Positions 50,554 through 58,336 of a DNA stretch of 64,000 nucleotides are shown here, in pieces. Positions within the stretch are counted from its first letter, which is position 1. Every line of letters begins with the position of its first letter. Location: contig NZ_JAJVDH010000004.1 of assembly GCF_022758145.1 (NCBI RefSeq), positions 62,001 through 126,000 of the forward strand. Reading direction: 5' to 3'. The notes below the pieces were generated by a model. That model did not search any database, was not told where the DNA came from, and saw nothing but the letters and a program-made list of their open reading frames with translations. A program made the translations under genes and the position numbers. This DNA is from Pontibacter vulgaris. Its GTDB lineage: Bacteria > Bacteroidota > Bacteroidia > Cytophagales > Hymenobacteraceae.

Positions 50554-51123
50554 ATGGAAGAAGAAAGGTTGACAAAGCCGCAAAGCGGAAGCATACTTAT
50601 ATCAGAGCCATACCTCGGAGATCCTAACTTTGAGCGTACCGTGGTGCTGTTGTGCAGCCATGATGCAACAGAAGGCTCTTTTGGCTTGGTACTCAACCGT
50701 GTATCTAACCTTAAATTATCTGATGTAATAGACCTTTACAACGATTCTTTTGACATGACGCTTGGTATTGGCGGCCCTGTGCAGTATAACACGCTGCATT
50801 ATGTGCATCGCATCTCGCAACTCGCTCAGGCAGTAAAGCTGGGCGAGGACGTTTTCTGGGGAGGAGATTTTGAAATGTTGCGTAACATGATCGGGTCTGG
50901 TATTGTATCAACATCAGATATAAAATTTTTTTTAGGCTACTCCGGATGGACCCCTGGCCAGCTGGAAGAGGAAATCGACAAAAATGTTTGGATCGTAAAT
51001 AACAATGCTGCGAATAAATTATTTAATTTGGAGGCAGATACCCTTTGGCGTAATATTCTGCGGCAGATGGGAGGCAAGTATAAGGTGCTGGCAAACTACC
51101 CTGTAGACCCACGCCTGAACTAA
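50554..51123 (+). CDS. YqgE/AlgH family protein
   Basis: The 189-residue protein has the family start GSILISEPYLGDPNFERTVV followed by LLCSHDATEGSFGLVLNR, then LGIGGPVQYNTLHYVHR and FFLGYSGWTPGQLEEEIDKN. YqgE/AlgH proteins are widespread cytoplasmic proteins whose reaction is not established; links to transcription or redox control have been proposed in some species. It is divergent from pdxH and 32 bases upstream of the DUF349 gene, with which it is probably co-transcribed. A weak promoter-like TACCTTGG lies at 50402-50409. Confidence 0.9.
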   Translation: MEEERLTKPQSGSILISEPYLGDPNFERTVVLLCSHDATEGSFGLVLNRVSNLKLSDVIDLYNDSFDMTLGIGGPVQYNTLHYVHRISQLAQAVKLGEDVFWGGDFEMLRNMIGSGIVSTSDIKFFLGYSGWTPGQLEEEIDKNVWIVNNNAANKLFNLEADTLWRNILRQMGGKYKVLANYPVDPRLN

Positions 51124-51155
51124 ACGGTCCTTACGTTGTACCTAAAAACGAAGTC

Positions 51156-53312
51156 ATGACAACCGATAACAAGCATATGGACACTACCGGAGCTGAGGCC
51201 AACAAGCCAGAGAATAACGAAGCTTTAAATTCCGCACAAAGCCAACCGGACACCCCGCAAGGTATACTGGAAAAGCGCCTAGCTGAGCTGAACGCTAAAA
51301 CAGGGGAAAATATTAACCAGGAAGTGCCGAAAGAGGAGCAACCTGAAATAAAGCCTGAGCTTAAAACCGAACAGGAAACAGCAGATATCGATGTCTGGAC
51401 AGATGTTTTCGCTGACGCCCAGGTAAACGTTGAAAATGATACACAGGAAACAACACAGCAGGAATCAAAACTATTCGCACCTGATCCTTCTGTAGCTGCC
51501 CCAGCCGATGTAACCGCAGTAGCGCCTCCGGTGCATGCTACAGGTACGCCAATAGCAGTAACCGAACATCACGAAGAAGAAGAACTGGAAGAAGAGGACA
51601 CTACCGATTATAGCCAGCTCTCAATCGATGAATTGCGCCAGCAGCTTGCCAAAGTTTTAAAGAGTGCCGATTCGCGCAAACGCCACCAAACTATAAATGA
51701 AATAAACCGCCATTACGACCTTAAATTCCAGGCTGAGAAAGCAGAAGCGCTGGAGAAATTTAAGCAGGAAGGCGGCACGGAAGAAGATTTTGAATACCAT
51801 GCACCTGCCGAGCACCAGGAGCTGGATAAATTGTTGGTTGCCTACCGCGATGCCCGCCACCATGAGCGCCAGCAAACAGAAGAACAGCGCCAGCGCAATC
51901 TTGAGAGAAAACGTGAGTTGCTAAACAAACTGCGCATACTTGTAGAATCTGCGGAAACCAAAAACAGCAACGATGAGCTGAAGAAACTGCAGACCGAATG
52001 GAAATCTATAGGCCAGGTACCAGCAGGCGAAGCACAAACGCTTTGGGACTCCTACCATGCACTTCTTGATATTTTCTACAACAACCGCAGCATATTCTTT
52101 GAGCTGAAAGAGCTTGACCGCAAGCGTAACCTGGATGCTAAATTGCAACTCATTGAGCGTGCAGAAGCGCTGCAGAACGAGCCATCTATTAATAAAGCCC
52201 TGCAGGAACTTCGCCACCTGCACGAAGAATGGAAAAACCTCGGCCCGGTACCAAACGACCAGCGCGACATTATCTGGGACCGATTCATACAGGCTTCAGA
52301 AAGGGTACATGAGCACCGCAGAGCTTACCAGGAAGAGCGTAAAACGCATGAAATGACCAATCTGGCCACCAAACGCGCTTTACTTGACCGCCTTCATACT
52401 TTCCAGAACTTTAACACTGACCGCATAAATGAATGGCGCGATAAAACTGATGAAATTCAGAAACTGAAAGAAGAGTGGGATGCTGCCGGATTGGTTCCGA
52501 AAGAATATGCAGAAGAAATAAACAAAACGTTCTGGAGCAATTACAAATCCTTCTTCCAGCATAAAAACCAGTTCTTTAAAGGTTTGGATGAACAGAAAAT
52601 GCAGAACCTGCAACTTAAAACGCAGCTATGCGAAGAAGCCGAACAACTGAAAGAAAGCACTGACTGGAATACGACAAAAGAAAAACTGATACAACTACAG
52701 AAACGCTGGAAAACAATAGGCCGCGTTCCGGATAAATACTCAGATAAGATATGGCAACGCTTCCGTAGCGCATGCAACGAGTTCTTCGATCGTAAGCAGA
52801 ACCATGAACAGCAGAAAGGTGCCGAACTGGAAAAACTTTCGTCTGAGAAAATGGAGTTGTGCGATCGTATCACAGAAAAGCTTTCGCAGCCCAATGAGCC
52901 CGGCACAATGGCTGAGTATGAAGAATTTATAGCGCAATGGCGTGCCCTGGATCAAAACAACAAACGCTCGAGCCCGAAAGTGGAGGAGAAGTTTGTAACC
53001 CTGCTGGAGCATTACCTGGAGCGTGTGCCGGAACTGAGTTATGAAGACCGCAGCGAGCTGCTGGTAAAACTACAGGTAGACCGCCTGAAGCACAGCCCTG
53101 ACTCAGCCCATAAACTGCAGCAGCGCGAACAAACGCTTCGCCGTGAGATATCACAACTACAGAACGATATCCAGACACTTAATACGAACATCGAGTTTTT
53201 CTCCCGTTCTAAAAATGCAGAAGCCTTGCGCCAGGAGTATGAAGGCCGCATAGCTGAGGCTCAAAAACGCATCGAAGTTCTGAACCGGCAGCTAAGAGCT
53301 TTCAGAGGCTAA
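51156..53312 (+). CDS. Protein with five DUF349 repeats
   Basis: The 718-residue protein begins with an acidic, disordered region (residues 1-150). Next come a helical part and five DUF349 units, each with a core of the W..iG.VP type: TEWKSIGQVP (about 273), EEWKNLGPVP (351), EEWDAAGLVP (437), KRWKTIGRVP (512) and a degenerate QWRALDQNN (591). The period is 75-86 residues. A C-terminal coiled coil (LQQREQTLRREISQLQND) closes it. DUF349 proteins are all-helical and of unknown function. This 2.2-kb gene contains no AAGTATA copy by my count, unlike most of the window. Confidence 0.9.
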   Translation: MTTDNKHMDTTGAEANKPENNEALNSAQSQPDTPQGILEKRLAELNAKTGENINQEVPKEEQPEIKPELKTEQETADIDVWTDVFADAQVNVENDTQETTQQESKLFAPDPSVAAPADVTAVAPPVHATGTPIAVTEHHEEEELEEEDTTDYSQLSIDELRQQLAKVLKSADSRKRHQTINEINRHYDLKFQAEKAEALEKFKQEGGTEEDFEYHAPAEHQELDKLLVAYRDARHHERQQTEEQRQRNLERKRELLNKLRILVESAETKNSNDELKKLQTEWKSIGQVPAGEAQTLWDSYHALLDIFYNNRSIFFELKELDRKRNLDAKLQLIERAEALQNEPSINKALQELRHLHEEWKNLGPVPNDQRDIIWDRFIQASERVHEHRRAYQEERKTHEMTNLATKRALLDRLHTFQNFNTDRINEWRDKTDEIQKLKEEWDAAGLVPKEYAEEINKTFWSNYKSFFQHKNQFFKGLDEQKMQNLQLKTQLCEEAEQLKESTDWNTTKEKLIQLQKRWKTIGRVPDKYSDKIWQRFRSACNEFFDRKQNHEQQKGAELEKLSSEKMELCDRITEKLSQPNEPGTMAEYEEFIAQWRALDQNNKRSSPKVEEKFVTLLEHYLERVPELSYEDRSELLVKLQVDRLKHSPDSAHKLQQREQTLRREISQLQNDIQTLNTNIEFFSRSKNAEALRQEYEGRIAEAQKRIEVLNRQLRAFRG

Positions 53313-53372
53313 AATTTTTATATCTGAGTTTCAAAACATTACCAAAACCTTTTAAAAAAGTTGGAAGAGGTG

Positions 53373-53403
53373 TTTGCAGATTAAAAATTAGAATATACCT
53401 TTG
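53373..53403 (+). promoter_or_regulatory. Consensus promoter for the tRNA-Thr pair
   Basis: TTTG (53373-53376), 19 bases, then TACCTTTG (53396-53403) match the Bacteroidota consensus exactly. It lies 37 bases before the first tRNA. Confidence 0.8.
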
Positions 53404-53439
53404 CAACGCTTTAGAACGATAGAGCAACACAAAGAGTAA

Positions 53440-53512
<73 letters not shown>

Positions 53513-53519
53513 CTTCTCA

Positions 53520-53550
53520 AAAAGCAAATGATTGTACTGCATTTGCTTTT
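53520..53550 (+). terminator. Hairpin between the two tRNA-Thr genes
   Basis: AAAAGCAAATG (53520-53530) pairs with CATTTGCTTTT (53540-53550). Its T run is short, so it may act as a partial terminator or as a processing site between the tRNAs. Confidence 0.65.
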
Positions 53551-53571
53551 ACAGTAACAAAATAAGTACAA

Positions 53572-53644
<73 letters not shown>

Positions 53645-53647
53645 CAG

Positions 53648-53678
53648 AAAAGGCTTCAGAGAAATCTGAAGCCTTTTT
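53648..53678 (+). terminator. Terminator after the tRNA pair
   Basis: A perfect 13-base stem (AAAAGGCTTCAGA at 53648-53660, TCTGAAGCCTTTT at 53665-53677) with loop GAAA and a following T run. A TATACTT copy follows. Confidence 0.92.
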
Positions 53679-53910
53679 GTTTTTATACTTTTCCCCAGGC
53701 CAAATATACTTTTCGGTTTAGCTCTATTTCCTGAAAGCCGCTTAACCCTTAGTTCTCTGGCAGCAATTCATTTCAAATCCGATCAATTCAGGCAAGTATA
53801 AATTACCTGTGCAGCAGAATAGCACGGTCAGTCATACCTTGTTGTTGCCATGGTTTTATCAAGTATAATTCTTTATTTTGAGCTTCTGTTTGAAAGGCAA
53901 AACCAACACG

Positions 53911-55077
53911 ATGCAATTAGTAGAAGTAACAACCCCTGAACTTGCCGAGGCATTTCTGAAAGTACAGATCCAACTGTATAAGAACGACCCGAATTACATT
54001 CGACCACTTGATAAAGACATACACAGTGTTTTTGATCCGGCCAAGAATAAACTTTTGCGCGATGGTGAAGCTATACGCTGGGTTTTAAAGGATGCGCAAG
54101 GCAAGCTAATCGGGCGTGTGGCTGCTTTCATTAATAAAAAAACTGTGAATGCATCTGAGCAGCCAACCGGCGGCATGGGATTTTTTGACTGCATAAACGA
54201 CCAGCAGGCAGCCAATATACTTTTAGATGCCTGCAAAAACTGGCTTCAGGAGCGTGGCATGGAAGCTATGGACGGGCCTATTAATTTTGGCGACCGCGAC
54301 AAGTGGTGGGGTTTGCTGATAGATGGTTTTCACAAGCCAAACTATGGTATGCATTATAACTACCCATATTACCAGGGATTGCTCGAAAATTACGGCTTTG
54401 GCTTATACTTTAAGCAGTATACGTATTACAGAAAAGTAAATGATCCGCTTCCTCAGAAGTATAACGATAAAGCCGAGCGCATTCTGGCCGACAAGGCTTA
54501 CAGGTTCAGGCACATGGATAAAAAGGACCTGGCGAAGTATACAGAAGATTTCAGAGAGGTTTATAACAAAGGCTGGGCAAAACACGAAGGCGTAAAACCA
54601 ATGAGCGAAGCACAGGCAGCCAGCATCATGAAAACCCTTAAGCCTGTGATTGATGAGCGCATTATGTGGTTTGCATACTATAACAACGAAGCTGTTGGCT
54701 TCTTTATAGCCATACCAGAGCTAAACAGGTTATTCAGGTATGTAAATGGCAACATGAACCTTTGGGGCAAGCTGAAGTTTGCTTTTCACCGCTGGAGAGG
54801 TGCCTGTAAAACGATGTATGGTATTGTATTCGGCATAACACCGGAGCACCAGAGCAAAGGCGTAGAGGCAGCCATGATCGTAGAAGCCGGCAAACTGATT
54901 CAAGGCAATCCGAGCATTCCGTATGAAGACCTGCAGATGAACTGGATCGGTGATTTTAACCCTAAAATGATGCACCTTGTTGAGCAGATTGGTGGTCGTA
55001 TTTATAAAACACACGCAACCTTCCGCTACCTTTTTGACAGAACAAAGGAGTTTAAGCGCATGCCGCTAATTAAATAG
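53911..55077 (+). CDS. GNAT-fold-like protein (YghO-type), unknown function
   Basis: The 388-residue protein starts at the ATG at 53911; the longer TTG frame from 53878 is not supported. Features include NDPNYIRPLDKDIHSVFDP, a strand-turn IGRVAAFINKKT, GMGFFDCINDQQAANILLDA with the following helix, MDGPINFGDRDKWWGLLIDG, NYPYYQGLLENYGF and a late acetyl-CoA-like segment FGITPEHQSKGVEAAMIVEA. The layout resembles two GNAT-like halves, as in the YghO family. Enzymatic activity and substrate are not known. It is monocistronic. Confidence 0.7.
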   Translation: MQLVEVTTPELAEAFLKVQIQLYKNDPNYIRPLDKDIHSVFDPAKNKLLRDGEAIRWVLKDAQGKLIGRVAAFINKKTVNASEQPTGGMGFFDCINDQQAANILLDACKNWLQERGMEAMDGPINFGDRDKWWGLLIDGFHKPNYGMHYNYPYYQGLLENYGFGLYFKQYTYYRKVNDPLPQKYNDKAERILADKAYRFRHMDKKDLAKYTEDFREVYNKGWAKHEGVKPMSEAQAASIMKTLKPVIDERIMWFAYYNNEAVGFFIAIPELNRLFRYVNGNMNLWGKLKFAFHRWRGACKTMYGIVFGITPEHQSKGVEAAMIVEAGKLIQGNPSIPYEDLQMNWIGDFNPKMMHLVEQIGGRIYKTHATFRYLFDRTKEFKRMPLIK

Positions 55078-55097
55078 CCTTCAAATTTTGAAAGTAT

Positions 55098-55143
55098 AAA
55101 CCTTTGCTGCTATACTGTGCTTTAAGTATAGCAGCAAAGGTTT
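55098..55143 (+). terminator. Terminator with motif-derived loop flanks
   Basis: A perfect 19-base inverted repeat (55098-55116 with 55125-55143) has arms made of AAACC, TTTGCTGC and TATACT. Its inner ends are TATACT and AGTATA, the dispersed word in inverted orientation, and another AAGTATA starts just upstream (55093-55099). Confidence 0.8.
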
Positions 55144-55155
55144 TCGTTTTATACC

Positions 55156-56175
55156 ATGGATTCTCTTACACAAATAGTTTTAGGCGCAGCAGTAGGCGAG
55201 GCGGTTTGCGGCCGCAAGATCGGGAACAAAGCTATGTTATGGGGCGCAATTGCCGGCACCATTCCAGACCTTGATATCCTGCTTAACCCCTTGCTTGATA
55301 TGGTGGAGCAACTAAGCTTTCATAGGTCTATAACGCATTCTTTTGTGTTTGCAGCGGTAATGTCGCCTATACTTGGTTGGCTGCTCCGGAGGCTTTACCG
55401 CAACCAAAGCGCTACTTTCCGCGACTGGACGCTTTTGTTTTTCCTGGGCTTTACCACCCACGCCATACTTGATAGCTTCACCACCTGGGGCACGCAGCTT
55501 TTCTGGCCATTCAGCAACTATGGCGTAGCCTTTTACAACATCTTTGTACTAGATCCTTTCTATACTGTTCCGTTTCTAATTTTAGTGGTTGCTGCCGCAT
55601 TTCATAGCAAACACAATCGCAAACGAACTATACTTAACTACGCCGGCCTTGCTATCAGCTCTTTCTACATATTGTTCTCTTTTGTAGCTAAAAACAGGGC
55701 AGACGCAGCTTTTGAGAAAAGCTTGCAACAACAAGGCATACATTACACTTCCTACATCAGCAAACCAACCCCGCTCAATACTATACTCTGGGCCGTAACT
55801 GCCGAAACCAAAGAAGGTTATTACACAGGTTTTTATTCGTTGCTGGATAAAAATGCAAGTATAAAGTATAACTATGATGCCAGGAGTGAACACTTGCTGA
55901 AACCCTATTTACAAGACACCAAAATGCAGCGGCTACTGGAAATTACCAAGGGTTATTATACTGTAGAAAAAGCAGACACCGGCATTTACATAAACGATAT
56001 GCGGTTCGGACAATTTGATGGCTGGCGCGAAGGTGAGGGCCGTTACGTGTTTGTTTACCACGTCTGGAAAGGAAAGGATGGCGCAACAAAATACAAGGAA
56101 TTGAATTATCGGCCTAAACCAGACAAAGCATACTTTAAAGCTTACCTGGGCCGCATTACCGGAAAATCACAATAA
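55156..56175 (+). CDS. Membrane-bound metal-dependent hydrolase (YdjM/DUF457 type)
   Basis: The 339-residue protein starts with MDSLTQIVLGAAVGEAVCGR and continues with GAIAGTIPDLDILLNPLLD and HRSITHSFVFAAVMSP, the metal-ligand Asp and His set of the YdjM family. GFTTHAILDSFTTWGTQLF and FWPFSNYGVAFYNIFVLDPF follow. About four transmembrane helices lie in the first 180 residues, and the rest is a soluble part of unknown fold. Members are inner-membrane proteins of uncertain activity. Convergent with the next gene, with a perfect terminator between. Confidence 0.88.
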   Translation: MDSLTQIVLGAAVGEAVCGRKIGNKAMLWGAIAGTIPDLDILLNPLLDMVEQLSFHRSITHSFVFAAVMSPILGWLLRRLYRNQSATFRDWTLLFFLGFTTHAILDSFTTWGTQLFWPFSNYGVAFYNIFVLDPFYTVPFLILVVAAAFHSKHNRKRTILNYAGLAISSFYILFSFVAKNRADAAFEKSLQQQGIHYTSYISKPTPLNTILWAVTAETKEGYYTGFYSLLDKNASIKYNYDARSEHLLKPYLQDTKMQRLLEITKGYYTVEKADTGIYINDMRFGQFDGWREGEGRYVFVYHVWKGKDGATKYKELNYRPKPDKAYFKAYLGRITGKSQ

Positions 56176-56179
56176 ACAT

Positions 56180-56205
56180 AAAAGGCACCCGATCGGGTGC
56201 CTTTT
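56180..56205. terminator. Palindromic bidirectional terminator
   Basis: A 26-base perfect palindrome has half-site AAAAGGCACCCGA and lies between two convergent genes. Confidence 0.85.
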
Positions 56206-56230
56206 CCAATGTCAAAAAAACCTAAACCAG

Positions 56231-56971
56231 CTACAGGCTTTCGTAATAATTCAGAACTTTGATCCAGCCATCTTCGGTACCGGCATCAATTTTTTCCTTC
56301 TCTAAATAAGCCTGCACTTTCTGTTGTTCGTTCGCCAACACCTTCAGTAAATTCTTTTTATTCAGTTTTACTTTCTGCGCGGTTTTATCCGATTTAACGA
56401 TGTAATAAGCATTTTCGGTCAGCAGCTCATCGTGCGTGCGGTTTGCACTATAACCGCCCTTATAATCAGCTTTCAGCAGCGATTTTGATGGGTTAAGCAA
56501 TAATTTATACTTACTTCCTTCGTAAAGTATGGCATTAAACTGAGTTCCTGCTTTCTTATCTATTGCAGCCAATTCAGGAGTACGCTTAAACATATAATTT
56601 TTAAGCCCCAGGCTATCCTGCAGTATAAAATAGTCTAAATTATTCGTATTCAGTTCTAGCACCGAACCATCAGGTTTGCGGTACAAAATCGTATTATCAT
56701 ACACATTATACTTCAAAACCACATTGTCATACTTCGTCTTGCCGTTCAGCACCAAAGACGCTTTGCCCCAGTTTTCTAAGAAAAAAGGCGTGCCCTTTAT
56801 GCCGGAATAACGATTATCATACGTTCTCACCAATCCGCCGATACGGTCAGATGCGAGCTCATTCAGGTTTTGCTGTGCATTAAGGCCAGTTGGTATATTA
56901 TTCTGCTGTTGCGCAAAACATACTGGAGCCGCAAGTATAAATAACGAAGTTAGTGCTGTTTTTACATCCAT
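56231..56971 (-). CDS. Secreted protein of unknown function
   Basis: The 246-residue protein has a signal peptide (KTALTSLFILAAPVCFAQQ). The mature part is beta-rich: NRYSGIKGTPFFLENWGKAS, VVLKYNVYDNTILYRKPDGS, LDYFILQDSLGLKNYMFKRT and ILYEGSKYKLLLNPSKSLLK. Its C-terminal third is charged and helical (KLNKKNLLKVLANEQQKVQA). The pattern suggests a periplasmic or outer-membrane-associated protein. I recognise no named family and see no neighbour that hints at a role. Confidence 0.7.
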   Translation of the reverse strand: MDVKTALTSLFILAAPVCFAQQQNNIPTGLNAQQNLNELASDRIGGLVRTYDNRYSGIKGTPFFLENWGKASLVLNGKTKYDNVVLKYNVYDNTILYRKPDGSVLELNTNNLDYFILQDSLGLKNYMFKRTPELAAIDKKAGTQFNAILYEGSKYKLLLNPSKSLLKADYKGGYSANRTHDELLTENAYYIVKSDKTAQKVKLNKKNLLKVLANEQQKVQAYLEKEKIDAGTEDGWIKVLNYYESL

Positions 56972-57099
56972 TACAGTTACATGCCAGTGGTTTTAGAGAA
57001 GAAAAATATTAACTAATTTAATGTTTTATTTCGATTTGAATGCCGATTTATACTTTTATACTTTCACGGGTCAAATACAGATTTTAGAAACTACAGAAA

Positions 57100-57870
57100 A
57101 TGCAGCAGAACAGATGGTCGCTTGCCGGTAAAAAGGCAGTTGTAACAGGTGGCTCCAAAGGTATAGGAGAAGCTATTGTAAAAGAATTTATAGCACTGGG
57201 GGCCGATGTGCTGGCCGTAGCCCGCAAAACGGAAGATCTGCAACAACTACTTCAGCAATATCCGGAAGGCTTGCACATTCTTGCAGCAGATGTGAGCACA
57301 CCGGAAGGCAGACAAACTTTGATTGATACAGTACAGCAGAAATGGGATAAGCTCGACATACTGGTAAACAACGTGGGCACCAATATTCGCAAGCCTGCCA
57401 CTGCCTATACTTCTGAGGAGTATGATTTTATACTTAACACGAACCTGCGCTCGGCATTTGAGCTTTGCCGTTTATTACACCCCATGCTGGTAAAGTCGGA
57501 GCAGGGCAACATCATCAATATTACTTCTGTAGCCGGCCTTGTGCATGTGCGCACAGGCGCCGTTTATGGCATGACCAAAGCAGCTCTGGTGCAGCTCACG
57601 CGCAACCTGGCAGCCGAGTGGGCCGAGCATAACATTCGTGTTAATGCCGTAGCGCCCTGGTACATCAGCACACCGCTGGCACAAACTGTGCTGCAAAACC
57701 CTGAATATTACGAAGCTGTCATCAGTCGTACACCAATGCGCAAAATTGGCAAACCAGAAGATGTTTCAGCAGCTGTGGCCTTCCTGAGTATGCCGGCATC
57801 TGCTTACACCACAGGGCAGTGTCTTGCCATCGATGGCGGTTTCACTATTAACGGCTTTCATCCGCTATAA
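57100..57870 (+). CDS. Short-chain dehydrogenase/reductase
   Basis: The 256-residue enzyme has a classical SDR core: cofactor loop TGGSKGIGEAIVKEF, NNVGTNI, catalytic Ser in IINITSVAGL, YGMTKAAL (Tyr and Lys of the YxxxK motif), and the C-terminal RTPMRKIGKPEDVSAAVAFL followed by TGQCLAIDGGF. The last motif and TNIRKPATAYTSEEYDF resemble tropinone-reductase-like or sugar-alcohol SDRs. An Arg-rich turn (VARKTED) after the second strand suggests NADPH use. The substrate is unknown. It is monocistronic. Confidence 0.92.
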   Translation: MQQNRWSLAGKKAVVTGGSKGIGEAIVKEFIALGADVLAVARKTEDLQQLLQQYPEGLHILAADVSTPEGRQTLIDTVQQKWDKLDILVNNVGTNIRKPATAYTSEEYDFILNTNLRSAFELCRLLHPMLVKSEQGNIINITSVAGLVHVRTGAVYGMTKAALVQLTRNLAAEWAEHNIRVNAVAPWYISTPLAQTVLQNPEYYEAVISRTPMRKIGKPEDVSAAVAFLSMPASAYTTGQCLAIDGGFTINGFHPL

Positions 57871-57944
57871 TCTGGTAGAATTCAGTGTGTTTTTCAGGGT
57901 ATAAAGTGCAGGTATAGATGCTGGTTTTTTCCGTAAAAAATGCG

Positions 57945-57952
57945 TACTTTTG
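57945..57952 (+). promoter_or_regulatory. Possible -7 box for the small lipoprotein gene
   Basis: TACTTTTG fits TAnnTTTG exactly, 59 bases before the start at 58011. The -33 region is only T-rich. Confidence 0.45.
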
Positions 57953-58010
57953 TATGATTAGGCAATAAGAACAGCGCTAGTATAATGCTGTTCTTTTTAA
58001 CACAAAATGC

Positions 58011-58253
58011 ATGGCCCTTCACCGAATTTTATTGCTGCTGAGCCTGGCTCTGCTTTCCTTAAATATGTTTTCCTGTAAACCGCGTTGTCCAATTTATTCC
58101 TGCCAGGTGCGCATGCTGCACCGCCATGGCGAACAGGAGTTCAGGGGCGTGCCGATCTACAAAAAACAGAACATGAAAATGGGAGAGAAGCTACCTAAAC
58201 AAAAAGGCGAAAAAGTAGTCAGGAAAAACGACAAGAGCAGGAATAAACAGTAG
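58011..58253 (+). CDS. Small basic predicted lipoprotein upstream of gyrA
   Basis: The 80-residue protein has a lipoprotein signal (HRILLLLSLALLSLNMFSC, lipobox NMFSC). A short Cys-containing segment (CKPRCPIYSCQVRMLHRHGE) follows, then EFRGVPIYKKQNMKMGEKLP and a very basic tail. Three cysteines after the lipid-modified one could form a disulfide. The length and the RCP..SCQVRM..HRHG pattern look conserved, but I know no function. It lies 83 bases upstream of gyrA on the same strand and may share its message. Confidence 0.7.
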   Translation: MALHRILLLLSLALLSLNMFSCKPRCPIYSCQVRMLHRHGEQEFRGVPIYKKQNMKMGEKLPKQKGEKVVRKNDKSRNKQ

Positions 58254-58336
58254 TAATTTAGGCTGTAAAGGCTTTTTTGCATAACTTGCCTACTATATAG
58301 TAAAAAAGATATTTCATTAAATATTAAACCTTGAAC

